Source: Paenibacillus alkalitolerans
GTDB taxonomy: Bacteria; Bacillota; Bacilli; Paenibacillales; YIM-B00363
NCBI RefSeq assembly: GCF_016482785.1
Contig: NZ_JAEMXM010000007.1
Location: 186,001-250,000, forward strand
Length of the DNA stretch: 64,000 nt
Reading direction: 5' to 3'
Below, in pieces: positions 33,762 to 42,932 of the stretch (positions within the stretch are counted from its first letter, which is position 1; the number at the start of each line of letters is the position of its first letter). The translations under genes were made by a program, and so were the position numbers. The notes beneath the pieces were generated by a model. The model saw nothing but the letters and a program-made list of their open reading frames with translations. It searched no databases and was not told the origin of the DNA.

Positions 33762-34301
33762 TTATGGAGTTGCCGGAAGCTGATTACCGTCTGCGCCGAT
33801 ATGCAGGTATGAGCCTTTAACAGTGACATAAACGTCGCCCTTAGCGCCTGCGTCCACCTTGAGCCCGCGCCCTTCCCTAGGTATCATTAGAAGATGGTTG
33901 TTCGGGGCTTGCGTACCGTTTTTCAAATCGGCGCCCTGGGTTAAATCCGGAATCCCGTTCTCCGTATTGCTGACGATCGTCGCTTTACCCGTTCGAACGA
34001 TGAACTCCGTACCCATTCCGCCAAGAAGCGTTTGACCGGGCTTCAAGACGACCACTGTAAACGGAACACTGCCCGCCGAATCGCTGCCGGCGCCACCGCC
34101 TTCGCTCGGCTGGCCAACCGGCTTCCCGCTTAACGCTCTCTGGATCTGTTCATCGACATAACTCTTAGTCACGACCGGATCTTCCGACGAGCCGGGTTGT
34201 CCCGCCGGAGGTATACTATTAGCGAATGTTGTCAGCATCGAACCTATTAAAACGCCGCATCCGATAGCCGCAGCTGCGGCCGCTGTTTTTCCCCAACGCA
34301 T
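33762..34301 (-). CDS. Exported protein of unknown function
   Basis: A 179-residue protein with an N-terminal hydrophobic segment (TAAAAAAIGCGVLIGSMLTTF, about 6-26) that is a signal or anchor, a Gly/Ser-rich linker (about 58-75), and a C-terminal beta-rich domain (about 78-175) with VVVLKPGQTLLGGMGTEFIVRTGKA and GNHLL-like LLMIPREGRGLKV. The pattern suggests a small extracellular beta domain. I do not recognise the family. It lies between a spore protein and a small coiled-coil gene. Confidence 0.8.
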   Translation of the reverse strand: MRWGKTAAAAAAIGCGVLIGSMLTTFANSIPPAGQPGSSEDPVVTKSYVDEQIQRALSGKPVGQPSEGGGAGSDSAGSVPFTVVVLKPGQTLLGGMGTEFIVRTGKATIVSNTENGIPDLTQGADLKNGTQAPNNHLLMIPREGRGLKVDAGAKGDVYVTVKGSYLHIGADGNQLPATP

Positions 34302-34379
34302 ATTATGACTTCCTCTCTTCTTCGCATTCTATTTCTTTGTTGCCTGAAACTTCTTGTGGGATCCTTTTTTACTTACCTG

Positions 34380-34625
34380 TTACTGGATCGCGTCTCTCAT
34401 CCGGTCCAACGTACCATCGATGGAATCAAGCCGTGCATCCGTATAACGCTGCCATCCTTTTACCTCGGACTTGAAATCGCGCATTTCATTCTTGAAACCC
34501 CGGAGTTCGGCAAGCGTAAGTTTTTGATCCTGTTCGATTTTTATAAGCTTCTCGTCCACCGCATCGAACCGCCGATCCAATCCGTCGAGCTTCGCAATAA
34601 TCTGTTTAAGCAATTCGTCCACCAT
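34380..34625 (-). CDS. Small coiled-coil protein
   Basis: An 81-residue, charged helix-only protein (LLKQIIAKLDGLDRRFDAVDEKLIKIEQ; DARLDSIDGTLDRMRDAIQ) with heptad spacing. It starts at ATG after GGGGGAAGTTG; a slightly longer frame has no site. It resembles the 22048-22494 protein in type but lacks near-identical heptads. Function unknown. Confidence 0.75.
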   Translation of the reverse strand: MVDELLKQIIAKLDGLDRRFDAVDEKLIKIEQDQKLTLAELRGFKNEMRDFKSEVKGWQRYTDARLDSIDGTLDRMRDAIQ

Positions 34626-34744
34626 CAACTTCCCCCGTTCATGCAATACTATTTTATATCATAACGAACAATGTCGGATTGTGGCAACAACTTATATCAA
34701 ACCTATTTCTTGAGCATTAATTTCTATACGGGCAAGAGCAACTT

Positions 34745-34772
34745 TTGACCCCTTTTTAACGTTTTATATAGT
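34745..34772 (+). promoter_or_regulatory. SigmaA-type promoter of the large secreted protein
   Basis: TTGACC, 16 bases, TATAGT, about 30 bases before ATG. Confidence 0.65.
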
Positions 34773-34800
34773 GAGGAATTTATATCGTAGGAGGATTACT

Positions 34801-37317
34801 ATGGACCAAAAACCAAAACGCAGCCAAGCAAAGGCGCTGAGCTATATTTTAGTAGCTTCCTTGTCTGCCGGCAGCATTGCGGGCATTCCCCCAAGCCTTG
34901 CCGTAGCAGCGGACGCCGTCAAATCGTCCGTGTATGTCGCTCCGGCTGCGGGCAAAGTTTCCCTAGGCGGTTCCAGCTACATAGAGTTGAAGGACGTCAA
35001 TAAGCTCGGTCGCACCGTTCGATTTACCGTCTCGTTCACGAACGGCGGTTCGAGCGACATTAACTTTATCGATTACTGGGTGAAGCTTCGTTCGGCGACC
35101 GGCAGCCAATTTTCAGTTACTCAAGCGGAAAGCGATAAAAATAAAACCAAAATCGCCGCAAAGTCTACAGAAACTTTCACCTTCTATACAACGGTAGGGG
35201 ATACGACGAAATTATCCGATCTTTCCTTTGATTTTATTAAGTGGGATTTTAGCCAGCCTTCGTTCCAGCGCACGTTGGGGACGATTCGTATTCCAGCCAC
35301 GTACAAGACGGTCACTCCGGCCGGATCCGTACGATCGATGTTAATTGCCGATGTCTCCACAAAAACATCGATCAAACGTGTAAACACGGCCAAGACGGGC
35401 GATGAATATGTAACGAATCTCACCTTTGTATTTGAGAATACCGGTTCCAAGAGCTTCGTGATTCCTGCTTACGAATATGCAGTAGTAACTTCGGAAGGGC
35501 TTTCGTATCCGTTGAAAGTTACCGGATTGAAAGAAAACGAAAGCTTGCATCCGAGATTTAAGAAAGAAATTACGTTGAACGGCGAACTGCCGGCAACTGT
35601 GTCTAATAAGGGATGGCAGCTGGTGTTGTCCGAGAAGAAGGGCGAATCGTCCCCTATGCTCCCTGTATCCGCTTACTCACTCCCGGCGTCTTCCGGCGCG
35701 GAAACAGTGAACTCCGTTCCGGTTAACGGTTCCAAAGAGCTCATTATTTCGGATCAAAAGGTTCAAACGAAAGTGGAACAGCTCATCCGGAACGAGAACG
35801 ATAAGAACTACTTGGCGACGGTCAGATTTTCATTCGTGAATCAAGGGAAAGAACCGGTGACGCTTCCGAAATACATATTCAAGATCCGCACATCTTCGGG
35901 ACTGACGTATCCGGCTGCAGTCAACATGGAAAATATCCGGCTGGATCCTCTTGTGGAAAAAGAAGTGGAAATGAAAGTCACTATTCCGCTCACGGCGGAA
36001 GGCAACGGATGGAGACTTGTTATGGAGGAGCCCGTCGAATCAAGCACGACTGACGGGGATCAGGTCGCTTTGTTCGATCTTTCCAACGACAATGCATCCG
36101 GCTTGAACCAAGGCGCATCGTACGACTATTCCAATGATAACGGAACGTATAACGTAACGTTCAATAATGTCCAGCGTTTGCCTTGGGAAGATCAAGACAT
36201 ATTGTCGGCGAGCTTTACCATCGCCAACAAAGCAAACGGTTCCTTGCCGATTCCGGAGCTTCAGGGCTACTTTATGCTCGACGGCAAAATCAAGGTAGAA
36301 GCGAAGATGGTGAACAAAGACGCTTTAATAGCGGTTCAACCAGGTACATCCATCGGAACGATGCTGTATGGCAAAATTCCTTATACGTATGATTACAGCA
36401 CGGTTGAGATTGTGTTGGAAGAGAAGAAGGATGAGAATACCGCTGTTAAAGTCGTGGAATTCAGTACCGACAGTAACGTCACCGCACTTCCGGTCATTGA
36501 CTTGGGCAAATCGCACAATATCGAAGGCGCTGGCCGCTCTGCTGCCGTCTCCATGAGAAGCGTGCGCACGTACGAAGGCTTGGACGGCGGAAACCTGTTT
36601 ACAGCACTTATCGACGTGAAAAATCTTGAGAAGCGTTATACGGATGTAACCAAGCTTGTCGGCCACTTCAAATCAAGCGACGGTCTGTTGTTCCCGGTTC
36701 AATTTACGGAATACAGCGGTAAAGTGGCACCTCAAGGAACCGCGACTTTGCTGGCATCCGCTTCGATTCCTGCATCCGTTAACACGGCAGGCCTGCAGTT
36801 GGTTCTCGGGGAGAGCATCATAGGCGGCACAACAGGCAACGGATCAACACCGTCAGCCGACGCGTACATGAATGCGGTAGACTACAAGTTGCCGGCTGAA
36901 CCGGCTCCGAAATCAAACTTTGAAGACTTGACGCTGTTCCCTTACACCATCACGCTGAAAAATGTCCGAGCGCGCATGACCACAACCGAGAGATTCGCCT
37001 TTAGCTTTGACTATGAACTGTCGAAAAATTCATTCGTACAAAACGCTGACAAAGATCATAAGCTCACCATTGAATTGGTTGATAAGTCGGGCAGTGAGCT
37101 GTTGTCCAAAACGTTTACACTCGGAGATAATGATTCGGAAACGAACGACACAAGATTGGAACTCGGAAAGCACTCCAAGCTATTCGAAGACGATAACTCC
37201 ACACTGTTTATTAAGCTGCAATATAGCTCTAATTTCGAAATACACGTGTATGACGAGTATGAGGGCGTTAGGAAGAAGCTGGCATCCATTCCGTTTGACT
37301 GGTACTCAAATCAATAG
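34801..37317 (+). CDS. Large secreted protein of repeated beta domains, unknown function
   Basis: An 838-residue secreted protein. The signal peptide (about 1-36) ends IPPSLAVAADA. Similar beta-rich modules recur: each has a block like NLTFVFENTGSKSFVIPAYEYAV (about 205), VRFSFVNQGKEPVTLPKYIF (about 347) and LSASFTIANKANGSLPIPELQG (about 470), then a Leu/Lys-rich strand and an EKK-type motif; at least four repeats. There is no SLH domain, LPXTG or membrane tail, so it is released or held by another protein. GGAGGATTACT precedes ATG. It is on the plus strand, opposed to all neighbours, and ends in a strong terminator. Confidence 0.88.
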   Translation: MDQKPKRSQAKALSYILVASLSAGSIAGIPPSLAVAADAVKSSVYVAPAAGKVSLGGSSYIELKDVNKLGRTVRFTVSFTNGGSSDINFIDYWVKLRSATGSQFSVTQAESDKNKTKIAAKSTETFTFYTTVGDTTKLSDLSFDFIKWDFSQPSFQRTLGTIRIPATYKTVTPAGSVRSMLIADVSTKTSIKRVNTAKTGDEYVTNLTFVFENTGSKSFVIPAYEYAVVTSEGLSYPLKVTGLKENESLHPRFKKEITLNGELPATVSNKGWQLVLSEKKGESSPMLPVSAYSLPASSGAETVNSVPVNGSKELIISDQKVQTKVEQLIRNENDKNYLATVRFSFVNQGKEPVTLPKYIFKIRTSSGLTYPAAVNMENIRLDPLVEKEVEMKVTIPLTAEGNGWRLVMEEPVESSTTDGDQVALFDLSNDNASGLNQGASYDYSNDNGTYNVTFNNVQRLPWEDQDILSASFTIANKANGSLPIPELQGYFMLDGKIKVEAKMVNKDALIAVQPGTSIGTMLYGKIPYTYDYSTVEIVLEEKKDENTAVKVVEFSTDSNVTALPVIDLGKSHNIEGAGRSAAVSMRSVRTYEGLDGGNLFTALIDVKNLEKRYTDVTKLVGHFKSSDGLLFPVQFTEYSGKVAPQGTATLLASASIPASVNTAGLQLVLGESIIGGTTGNGSTPSADAYMNAVDYKLPAEPAPKSNFEDLTLFPYTITLKNVRARMTTTERFAFSFDYELSKNSFVQNADKDHKLTIELVDKSGSELLSKTFTLGDNDSETNDTRLELGKHSKLFEDDNSTLFIKLQYSSNFEIHVYDEYEGVRKKLASIPFDWYSNQ

Positions 37318-37331
37318 CGTAATAACATTAA

Positions 37332-37353
37332 CCCGCACAAATAATTGTGCGGG
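37332..37353 (+). terminator. Terminator of the large secreted protein gene
   Basis: CCCGCACAA and TTGTGCGGG form a perfect nine-base stem followed by TTTTTCTTTT. Confidence 0.92.
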
Positions 37354-37588
37354 TTTTTCTTTTCCATAATGATTATGTGAACTTGTGCACATTGATAAGG
37401 CACAGAATACGCCGCTCATCCTTATCAGAAACGGACGGACTCTTTTCTGCTTAAATCCATTGTTCGGGTTACCGTATCCTCGAAACTCTACTTTCTTTAT
37501 GACGTTCGGACAAACTTCTCCCTATGCTTCCCACAAAGTTGTCCCAGTGACCAATGCTCGTTAACATTCAATAATGTGGACAAAAGAA

Positions 37589-37612
37589 AAGACCGAGCAT
37601 ATGCTCGGTCTT
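37589..37612 (-). terminator. Terminator of the S-layer gene
   Basis: A perfect palindrome AAGACCGAGCAT-ATGCTCGGTCTT followed by TTCTTTTG on the minus strand. The 235 bases between this and the previous terminator show nothing else. Confidence 0.88.
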
Positions 37613-37625
37613 CTCATTTGTTGAA

Positions 37626-40481
37626 TTACTCAGTAACAACAACCTTAAAGGAGAATACTTTGCTGTTGTGAGCGACAACGGAAACGTTGAGCTCGTCGCC
37701 AGCTTTAACCGGCTTGTTATCAGCTGGTTTGCCAGTGATGATAACGTACTTGAACAAGTCAGCAACCTTACCATTAAGTTCTTTGCCGTACTGGTCGACA
37801 ACTTTCACTGCTTTGTTAGCAATGTTTGCTTCGAAGTTAGCATCAGAAAGGTTAGCATTTGCGAATGCAGCCGGTACAGCAAGAACAGTATCGGATTTCT
37901 TCGCTACGCCGTTGTCTCCGTCTTTAAGCTCGAACTTCGCAGCTTCAGGATCTTTGTTGCTTACTACGATCTTCTTCTCGATCGGTGCAACTACTCCGTC
38001 CTTTGTTACAGGAATTACGAATACTGTTACTTCTTTCTCAGAATTCGCGTCCAATTTGAATCCTTTAGCGGAAAGTTTGCCATTCTCGAAGTAAACGTCA
38101 CCAGTAACAGAGTAGAACTCTTTGCTTACTGGAACTGTTACTTTAGTACCGTTGGAAGTAAGACCTTTCACGCTGAGGTCAACATTGTAGTATGCATCGT
38201 CAGATACGTAGATTTTGCCAAGGTCGCCAACTTCGTATCCTGTGATGCTGGAACGGTCAACCACATTGACGGTAATTTCTTTCTCGCTGCCATCGATGAT
38301 TTCGTCATCAGCGATTGTTGCATCAGTGCTCTTAGCAAGAGCAATCTTGATTGTGGAAGAACCTGTGCTGCTAGGTGTCAAAGTAACTTGCTGATCCTTG
38401 TTAGAGAGGACAATTTTATTGTTCACATCGTTTCCAAGTTTCATAGTTACTTCGCTATCGCCAGCATCCTTCGTGATTACAACTTTGTAAGTGCCAAGGT
38501 TGTCAGCTACTGCATACTCGTCGCCGTATTGATCAAGAACGTTGATCGCTCCAGCTTTGAATTTGAACTCAGCCTTGTCAGTGCCTTGGAGAGCAAGTGC
38601 ATTTCCGAAATCGTCGAGACCTGTTACAACTTCAGCTTTTGCAGCCGGTTGAAGGTTGAAGGAAACGCGAGACAACTTACCAGTCGATGTTACAACGTTT
38701 ACGTAAACCGGTTTTGCGGAATCGCCTACATTGTGGTTAGTAGTAGTGAGAACCAACTTCGCAGTTTTGTTTACGTAATCTTGAACGAATTTGATGTCGC
38801 CTTCGTCAAGATTTGCTCCGGAAACATCGATAGAAGTCAAGCCATTGTTCAATGCGTCAGCGTCAGTCAACGCTTTGCCGAATTGGTCGACAGCTTCGAA
38901 CGGAATTTCAACGTCTTTGCCAGCTACAGCTTTCTCAGGAGCGGACAAATTCAATACGTCGACTTTCGCTACGTCGATTACTTCGATATCAATCGATGCG
39001 CGCTTGCCGGTTGCGACGGAAGTCATGTGAACCGTTGCTTTACCAGCGCCGAATTTGGTTTCGCCTGCCGGGCGAGCAAGGTTAAGAACGAACATGTCGT
39101 CTTCTTTCTTGAATTCAGCATCCGAGTCATCGTCGCCGTCTACTACATAATCAACGTCGAAGATGTCGTTGTTGGACACGAATACTTTAATGTCTTCTTG
39201 AAGCATTTTTGCCGTTACAGCATTGCCGTATTGGTCTTTGCCTTCAACAACAATTTTGAAATCAGACGGAGTGGAATTTACACTCAAAGTCTTATTGTCT
39301 TTGTTGTAAAGTTTTACGATGCTGATGTCAGCAACTTTCGCCGCTTGAGATACTGTGAATGTTTGTTGTGCATACACGCCAGTCTTCGTGTGAACGGCTG
39401 TGAACACGATTTGCTCGCCAAGGCGGAACTCATCGCCTGCATCGTTAGTGAACTTGATGTTTCCGTCAGCGTCAACATCTTCGTCATCTGCGCTGCTGGA
39501 GATGTTAAGCTCGGATTCATAAGCTTTAGTAACATTTTCACCGTATTGGTTTTCGATTGTCAACGAAGCCCAAGCGATGTTGTCATTGTTCTCGTTGCGA
39601 TCCAATGCAGCTTTGTCGCTGGAGATTTTGATTGCAGTTACTTTCTCGGTTTCAGCCGTGAATTTCGCAGACAACTCAGTCGCTGCTGCATTCTTAGCCG
39701 TTACTGTATATTCGCCGTCCGTAAGTTTAGCGGAAAGCGTAAGAGTTGCAACAGTCTTAGCGTCGTTGAATTTAACTTCAGCAACGTTTACAGTGATTGT
39801 GCCCTTCTTCACCGCAAACTCAACTTTCGAAGTGTCAGCTACAGCTCCACCGAAAGTAACTTCAATTGTCTTCGCGCCTACAGCTTTAACGCTGTAAGTT
39901 TCAGCAACTTGCTTTTTGCTGACTTCTGCTTCTGCAGTGTAAGTAGCGGAAACGAGAACGTCACGCTTTACAGCAGCTTTATAATCGGATTGAGCTGTGA
40001 TAAGTCCTGCTTTGATTGCTGCTGCAACGTAACCTTTCATTGTCGGAGATACGTTTCCGTCAACAGTTGCGTTTGCGTCAACTTCAAGGTCAAGAGCTTC
40101 AACAAGCAACTTCGCCAATTGTTCAAACGTTACGTTAGCGCTCGGAGCGAAAACGCCGTTGCCCATACCGTTGATGTAACCGGCTTTAACAGAAGCTTCG
40201 ATCGCGCCATATGCCCAATGGTCAGCTTTAACGTCGCTGAACGTAGGAGTTGCTGGTTTAACTTCCTCAAGCTTCAACAAACGCTTAAGTACCATAGCGA
40301 ACTGTGCACGAGTCATGTCTTTGTCAAGACCTGCAGTGCCGTCGTCATAACCTTCGAAAATACCTTTTTCTTTCAATGCATCAAATTTCTCTTGTGCCGT
40401 CATATCGTCAGCTGCGAATGCAGTCGAGAATGCGGAAAGAGACATGGAGGCTGCAAGAAGCAGCGCTAAACCTTTCTTCAT
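37626..40481 (-). CDS. Major S-layer protein with SLH domains
   Basis: A 951-residue exported surface protein. A signal peptide (MKKGLALLLAASMSLSAFS, cleavage near AFA-ADD) is followed by three SLH-type repeats (about 25-70, 78-125, 140-180), with FSDVKADHWAYGAI as the clearest, then a long region of Ig-like beta domains (each with DQYGK/DQYG turns). Acidic, Lys-rich, and free of Cys, it fits a main S-layer subunit. The chosen ATG follows GGAGGAG; an upstream in-frame reading of 52 codons has no signal and is rejected. The SLH part should bind pyruvylated wall polymer made by the TagO/TagA/CsaB genes nearby. Confidence 0.92.
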   Translation of the reverse strand: MKKGLALLLAASMSLSAFSTAFAADDMTAQEKFDALKEKGIFEGYDDGTAGLDKDMTRAQFAMVLKRLLKLEEVKPATPTFSDVKADHWAYGAIEASVKAGYINGMGNGVFAPSANVTFEQLAKLLVEALDLEVDANATVDGNVSPTMKGYVAAAIKAGLITAQSDYKAAVKRDVLVSATYTAEAEVSKKQVAETYSVKAVGAKTIEVTFGGAVADTSKVEFAVKKGTITVNVAEVKFNDAKTVATLTLSAKLTDGEYTVTAKNAAATELSAKFTAETEKVTAIKISSDKAALDRNENNDNIAWASLTIENQYGENVTKAYESELNISSSADDEDVDADGNIKFTNDAGDEFRLGEQIVFTAVHTKTGVYAQQTFTVSQAAKVADISIVKLYNKDNKTLSVNSTPSDFKIVVEGKDQYGNAVTAKMLQEDIKVFVSNNDIFDVDYVVDGDDDSDAEFKKEDDMFVLNLARPAGETKFGAGKATVHMTSVATGKRASIDIEVIDVAKVDVLNLSAPEKAVAGKDVEIPFEAVDQFGKALTDADALNNGLTSIDVSGANLDEGDIKFVQDYVNKTAKLVLTTTNHNVGDSAKPVYVNVVTSTGKLSRVSFNLQPAAKAEVVTGLDDFGNALALQGTDKAEFKFKAGAINVLDQYGDEYAVADNLGTYKVVITKDAGDSEVTMKLGNDVNNKIVLSNKDQQVTLTPSSTGSSTIKIALAKSTDATIADDEIIDGSEKEITVNVVDRSSITGYEVGDLGKIYVSDDAYYNVDLSVKGLTSNGTKVTVPVSKEFYSVTGDVYFENGKLSAKGFKLDANSEKEVTVFVIPVTKDGVVAPIEKKIVVSNKDPEAAKFELKDGDNGVAKKSDTVLAVPAAFANANLSDANFEANIANKAVKVVDQYGKELNGKVADLFKYVIITGKPADNKPVKAGDELNVSVVAHNSKVFSFKVVVTE

Positions 40482-40973
40482 AACCTTTTTTTCTCCTCCT
40501 CGATTATGGTTCGGTGTGTGAGATGTCTTTGTAAAATAGCTCGATTCCCTCATCGCCGATTCACCCCCTTTCCAAGGTTGAGCGTGTTTGCTATTTTGGA
40601 GTCTGCTACCAATTATGGTGCAGAAACTAGTAAACAAAATGATAGAAAAACCACTTTACAATTATACATTGGTAGGCAAACAGCGTAAAGAGGAAATTGA
40701 GAAAAAGTTCCATACCCCAAACCATACCTCGACGCCTGAAGCAACTTCCAATGCAACTCCGAGCCCTTTTCGACTCAGTGTCAACATATTAAACGCATGG
40801 TTTTCAAAAAAGTTGCGCCGATTTGAAAAAAGTTTTTCAAACCGCATATGTTGCAATGGCATATATATCAAGCGTCTACGAAACCTAGTATATAGTTATC
40901 ATTCACTTGCGTCCATCACTAAAGATTTTCCAGTTTTCATGCGAGTCTGCCGCATTTTTTCGGTGAAGAAAAA
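40482..40973. other. Leader and upstream region of the S-layer gene
   Basis: No gene is supported. On the minus strand the S-layer transcript should start near 40655, giving a leader of about 170 bases, as is common for highly expressed S-layer genes. Further upstream, a TTGACA at about 40782-40787 lacks a good -10. No other structure was seen apart from the terminator of the next gene. Confidence 0.55.
40661..40689 (-). promoter_or_regulatory. SigmaA promoter of the S-layer gene
   Basis: TTTACG, 17 bases, TATAAT, with an extended -10 TG on the minus strand. Confidence 0.65.
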
Positions 40974-41001
40974 GCTTGCGCCGGGCAATTCCGGCGCAAG
41001 C
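40974..41001 (-). terminator. Terminator of the SbsA-Ig-like protein gene
   Basis: GCTTGCGCCGG pairs with CCGGCGCAAGC around a short loop, followed by TTTTTC on the minus strand. Confidence 0.92.
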
Positions 41002-41006
41002 AGACT

Positions 41007-42914
41007 TTAAGGCGTATAAGGCAAGAATATTCCGAGTTCACTCAGACGGCTGACCGGATAGTGCTGCAGAATCTCCGCGAACAGCTTCGGATCGGCCATG
41101 AGCTCGTAAAGCGTATACGTTTTGCCCAATGCTTTCGATTCTTTCGGCATGTAATCGTTCTTTACAGGATTCGTTCCGTCGACGCCAAGCTTGAAATTTC
41201 GTTCCTCCAGGATCTGGCCGTACTTATCGAATGCTTGCAGCTTAACCTCGGTTAAGCCGTCAGCTTCGAGCCCGGAATAACCGGCAGTGAATACGTTATT
41301 GATTTTGTTGGTTAATATTCGCGGACCGCGGTTGCTCGTAACGACGATCTTCGCGACATCGATATCGGCGGTAATATCGATGTTCGTCAGGTTATTTCCC
41401 TGCATGGAAGGAACCAAGCCCTGTACATAGTGTATCGTCTCGATGTTCTTAATGTAGCTTTTCGGTACGACAACAGCGATGCGTCTAGGCGGTTCGATCG
41501 AGAGAATCGTGTTATTGATGTTCGCAATCGTTGCCGTTTGCGGGTCGATCAATGTCGCTTTGAAATCGCGGAAGGTAGAAAATTTGATCGTGACCGAATC
41601 GTTTTTCAAAGGATATTTCGCATTAGTTGCCCCTGTTGCAGCTGCAGCGGAAGTAGCATATGTATTATTAGCTACCGGGGTGTTGGTGGTTGCAATAAAA
41701 TTATTTACCGCGGTCTCAAGATTGTTCACTTCCGTCGACAATGTGGAGAACGATCTTACACGATCGATAAGAAACTGCGCCTGATTTGCCAAGCCGGCGG
41801 CGGAATTCGCCGGTTCGTAAGAAGCCGCTTGCGTTGTCGGCAAGTATGCGTAAATGTAGTCATACGCGAAACGAATAACTTCGTTCGCATAAGAGATCGC
41901 GCTTGCTTCCGTAACAGTTGCCGGTTTAACCGGTGTAGTCACGTTACTTCCGCGCTGAGCGAAGTAAATTTGAGTATCGCTCTCCGCATCTTCCAAATTA
42001 TTCGAGTTTATTGTTACTGTATATAGATGGTTCGGTTTTAACGGGTTGTCATTCGGCAGTTTAATAATAAGCGTATTGGCTGAATTGCCGTCCAACGAAA
42101 TTTCGGTTTGCGGCGTGTGCGGGGTAGCCGATGCGGAAAGCTCATTCCCCGATACTACCACCGTATTTTGATCAAAGTTCGATTTCATGTCGTTCATAAA
42201 TTCCATAACGAGGGATTTCCGGTATCCGACTCCCTGAATATCGACGCGGTTAGGCAAGGTAGAAATACCGTTTTTCACAGTAAACGTCTGGTTTCCGGGC
42301 TGAAAGGAAAACACTGCGGGAATCGGTTTCCTTTCAACGGTGAAAGTCCAGCTGATTTCAGCGTTGCGATCGGCCGAAGCCCCGTCGTTTTCGTATTCCA
42401 AGCTTCCTTGAGGAATGATGACTTGATAAGTTTCTCCAGGCTTCAAACGTTTTTGGTTGTCGTTTGCGCTCCCTGAAGTCAGGTACTTATTTACTTTAAT
42501 AACAAGAGTTGCATCGGTGTTGCTCGCGCTGCCGTCGTCGAACCACACCTCCGGCTGCCCGGAAGCATTCACAGCCTGCACTTGTGTGTTCGTGCTCAAT
42601 TCAATAACCCTGATTTTTTCCCAATTTGGTTTAACCGTACCGCCCGGGTTGTCCTTCTTGATCGGCAGGTAATTTACGGGATTGTTCGAACCATCCACTT
42701 CACCCTTCGGGTTCGATTTAAAGCTTACGCGTACATACTCCAACGCCGAAGGAACGCCTACGGCGCCGTTTTCCGGATATTGGCTGCCGTCGATGATTTC
42801 CGGCACTGCCGCATACGCGCTGCCGGGAGCCGCCATAATAAGCGCAAAACAAAAAGCGATCAATAACATGAGTCCGAACAATATGCGCGAAGGCCGGATT
42901 GCATAAGTACTCAT
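41007..42914 (-). CDS. Exported protein with Ig-like domains, unknown function
   Basis: A 635-residue secreted protein. The signal peptide (about 1-36; LFGLMLLIAFCFALIMAAPG) ends SAYA-AVP. Residues about 37-330 look like two to three bacterial Ig-like (SbsA/Big_5) modules, each with a LKPGETYQVIIPQGSLE or LKPNHLYTVTINSNNLE stretch. A helical stretch (about 335-420) with Asn-rich and Ala-rich tails follows, then another beta domain and LGIFLPYTP at the end. GGAGGGTACACT precedes ATG. No anchor is seen. It forms a likely operon with the two SLH genes upstream. Confidence 0.88.
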   Translation of the reverse strand: MSTYAIRPSRILFGLMLLIAFCFALIMAAPGSAYAAVPEIIDGSQYPENGAVGVPSALEYVRVSFKSNPKGEVDGSNNPVNYLPIKKDNPGGTVKPNWEKIRVIELSTNTQVQAVNASGQPEVWFDDGSASNTDATLVIKVNKYLTSGSANDNQKRLKPGETYQVIIPQGSLEYENDGASADRNAEISWTFTVERKPIPAVFSFQPGNQTFTVKNGISTLPNRVDIQGVGYRKSLVMEFMNDMKSNFDQNTVVVSGNELSASATPHTPQTEISLDGNSANTLIIKLPNDNPLKPNHLYTVTINSNNLEDAESDTQIYFAQRGSNVTTPVKPATVTEASAISYANEVIRFAYDYIYAYLPTTQAASYEPANSAAGLANQAQFLIDRVRSFSTLSTEVNNLETAVNNFIATTNTPVANNTYATSAAAATGATNAKYPLKNDSVTIKFSTFRDFKATLIDPQTATIANINNTILSIEPPRRIAVVVPKSYIKNIETIHYVQGLVPSMQGNNLTNIDITADIDVAKIVVTSNRGPRILTNKINNVFTAGYSGLEADGLTEVKLQAFDKYGQILEERNFKLGVDGTNPVKNDYMPKESKALGKTYTLYELMADPKLFAEILQHYPVSRLSELGIFLPYTP

Positions 42915-42932
42915 AGTGTACCCTCCAACTAA

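Noticed and set aside
37668-40469. 933-codon open frame on the plus strand, opposite the S-layer gene
   Set aside because: It is antisense to a clear SLH protein, has Cys- and Phe-rich low-complexity content, no ribosome-binding site and no domain. Skewed codon use in the S-layer gene explains the open frame.
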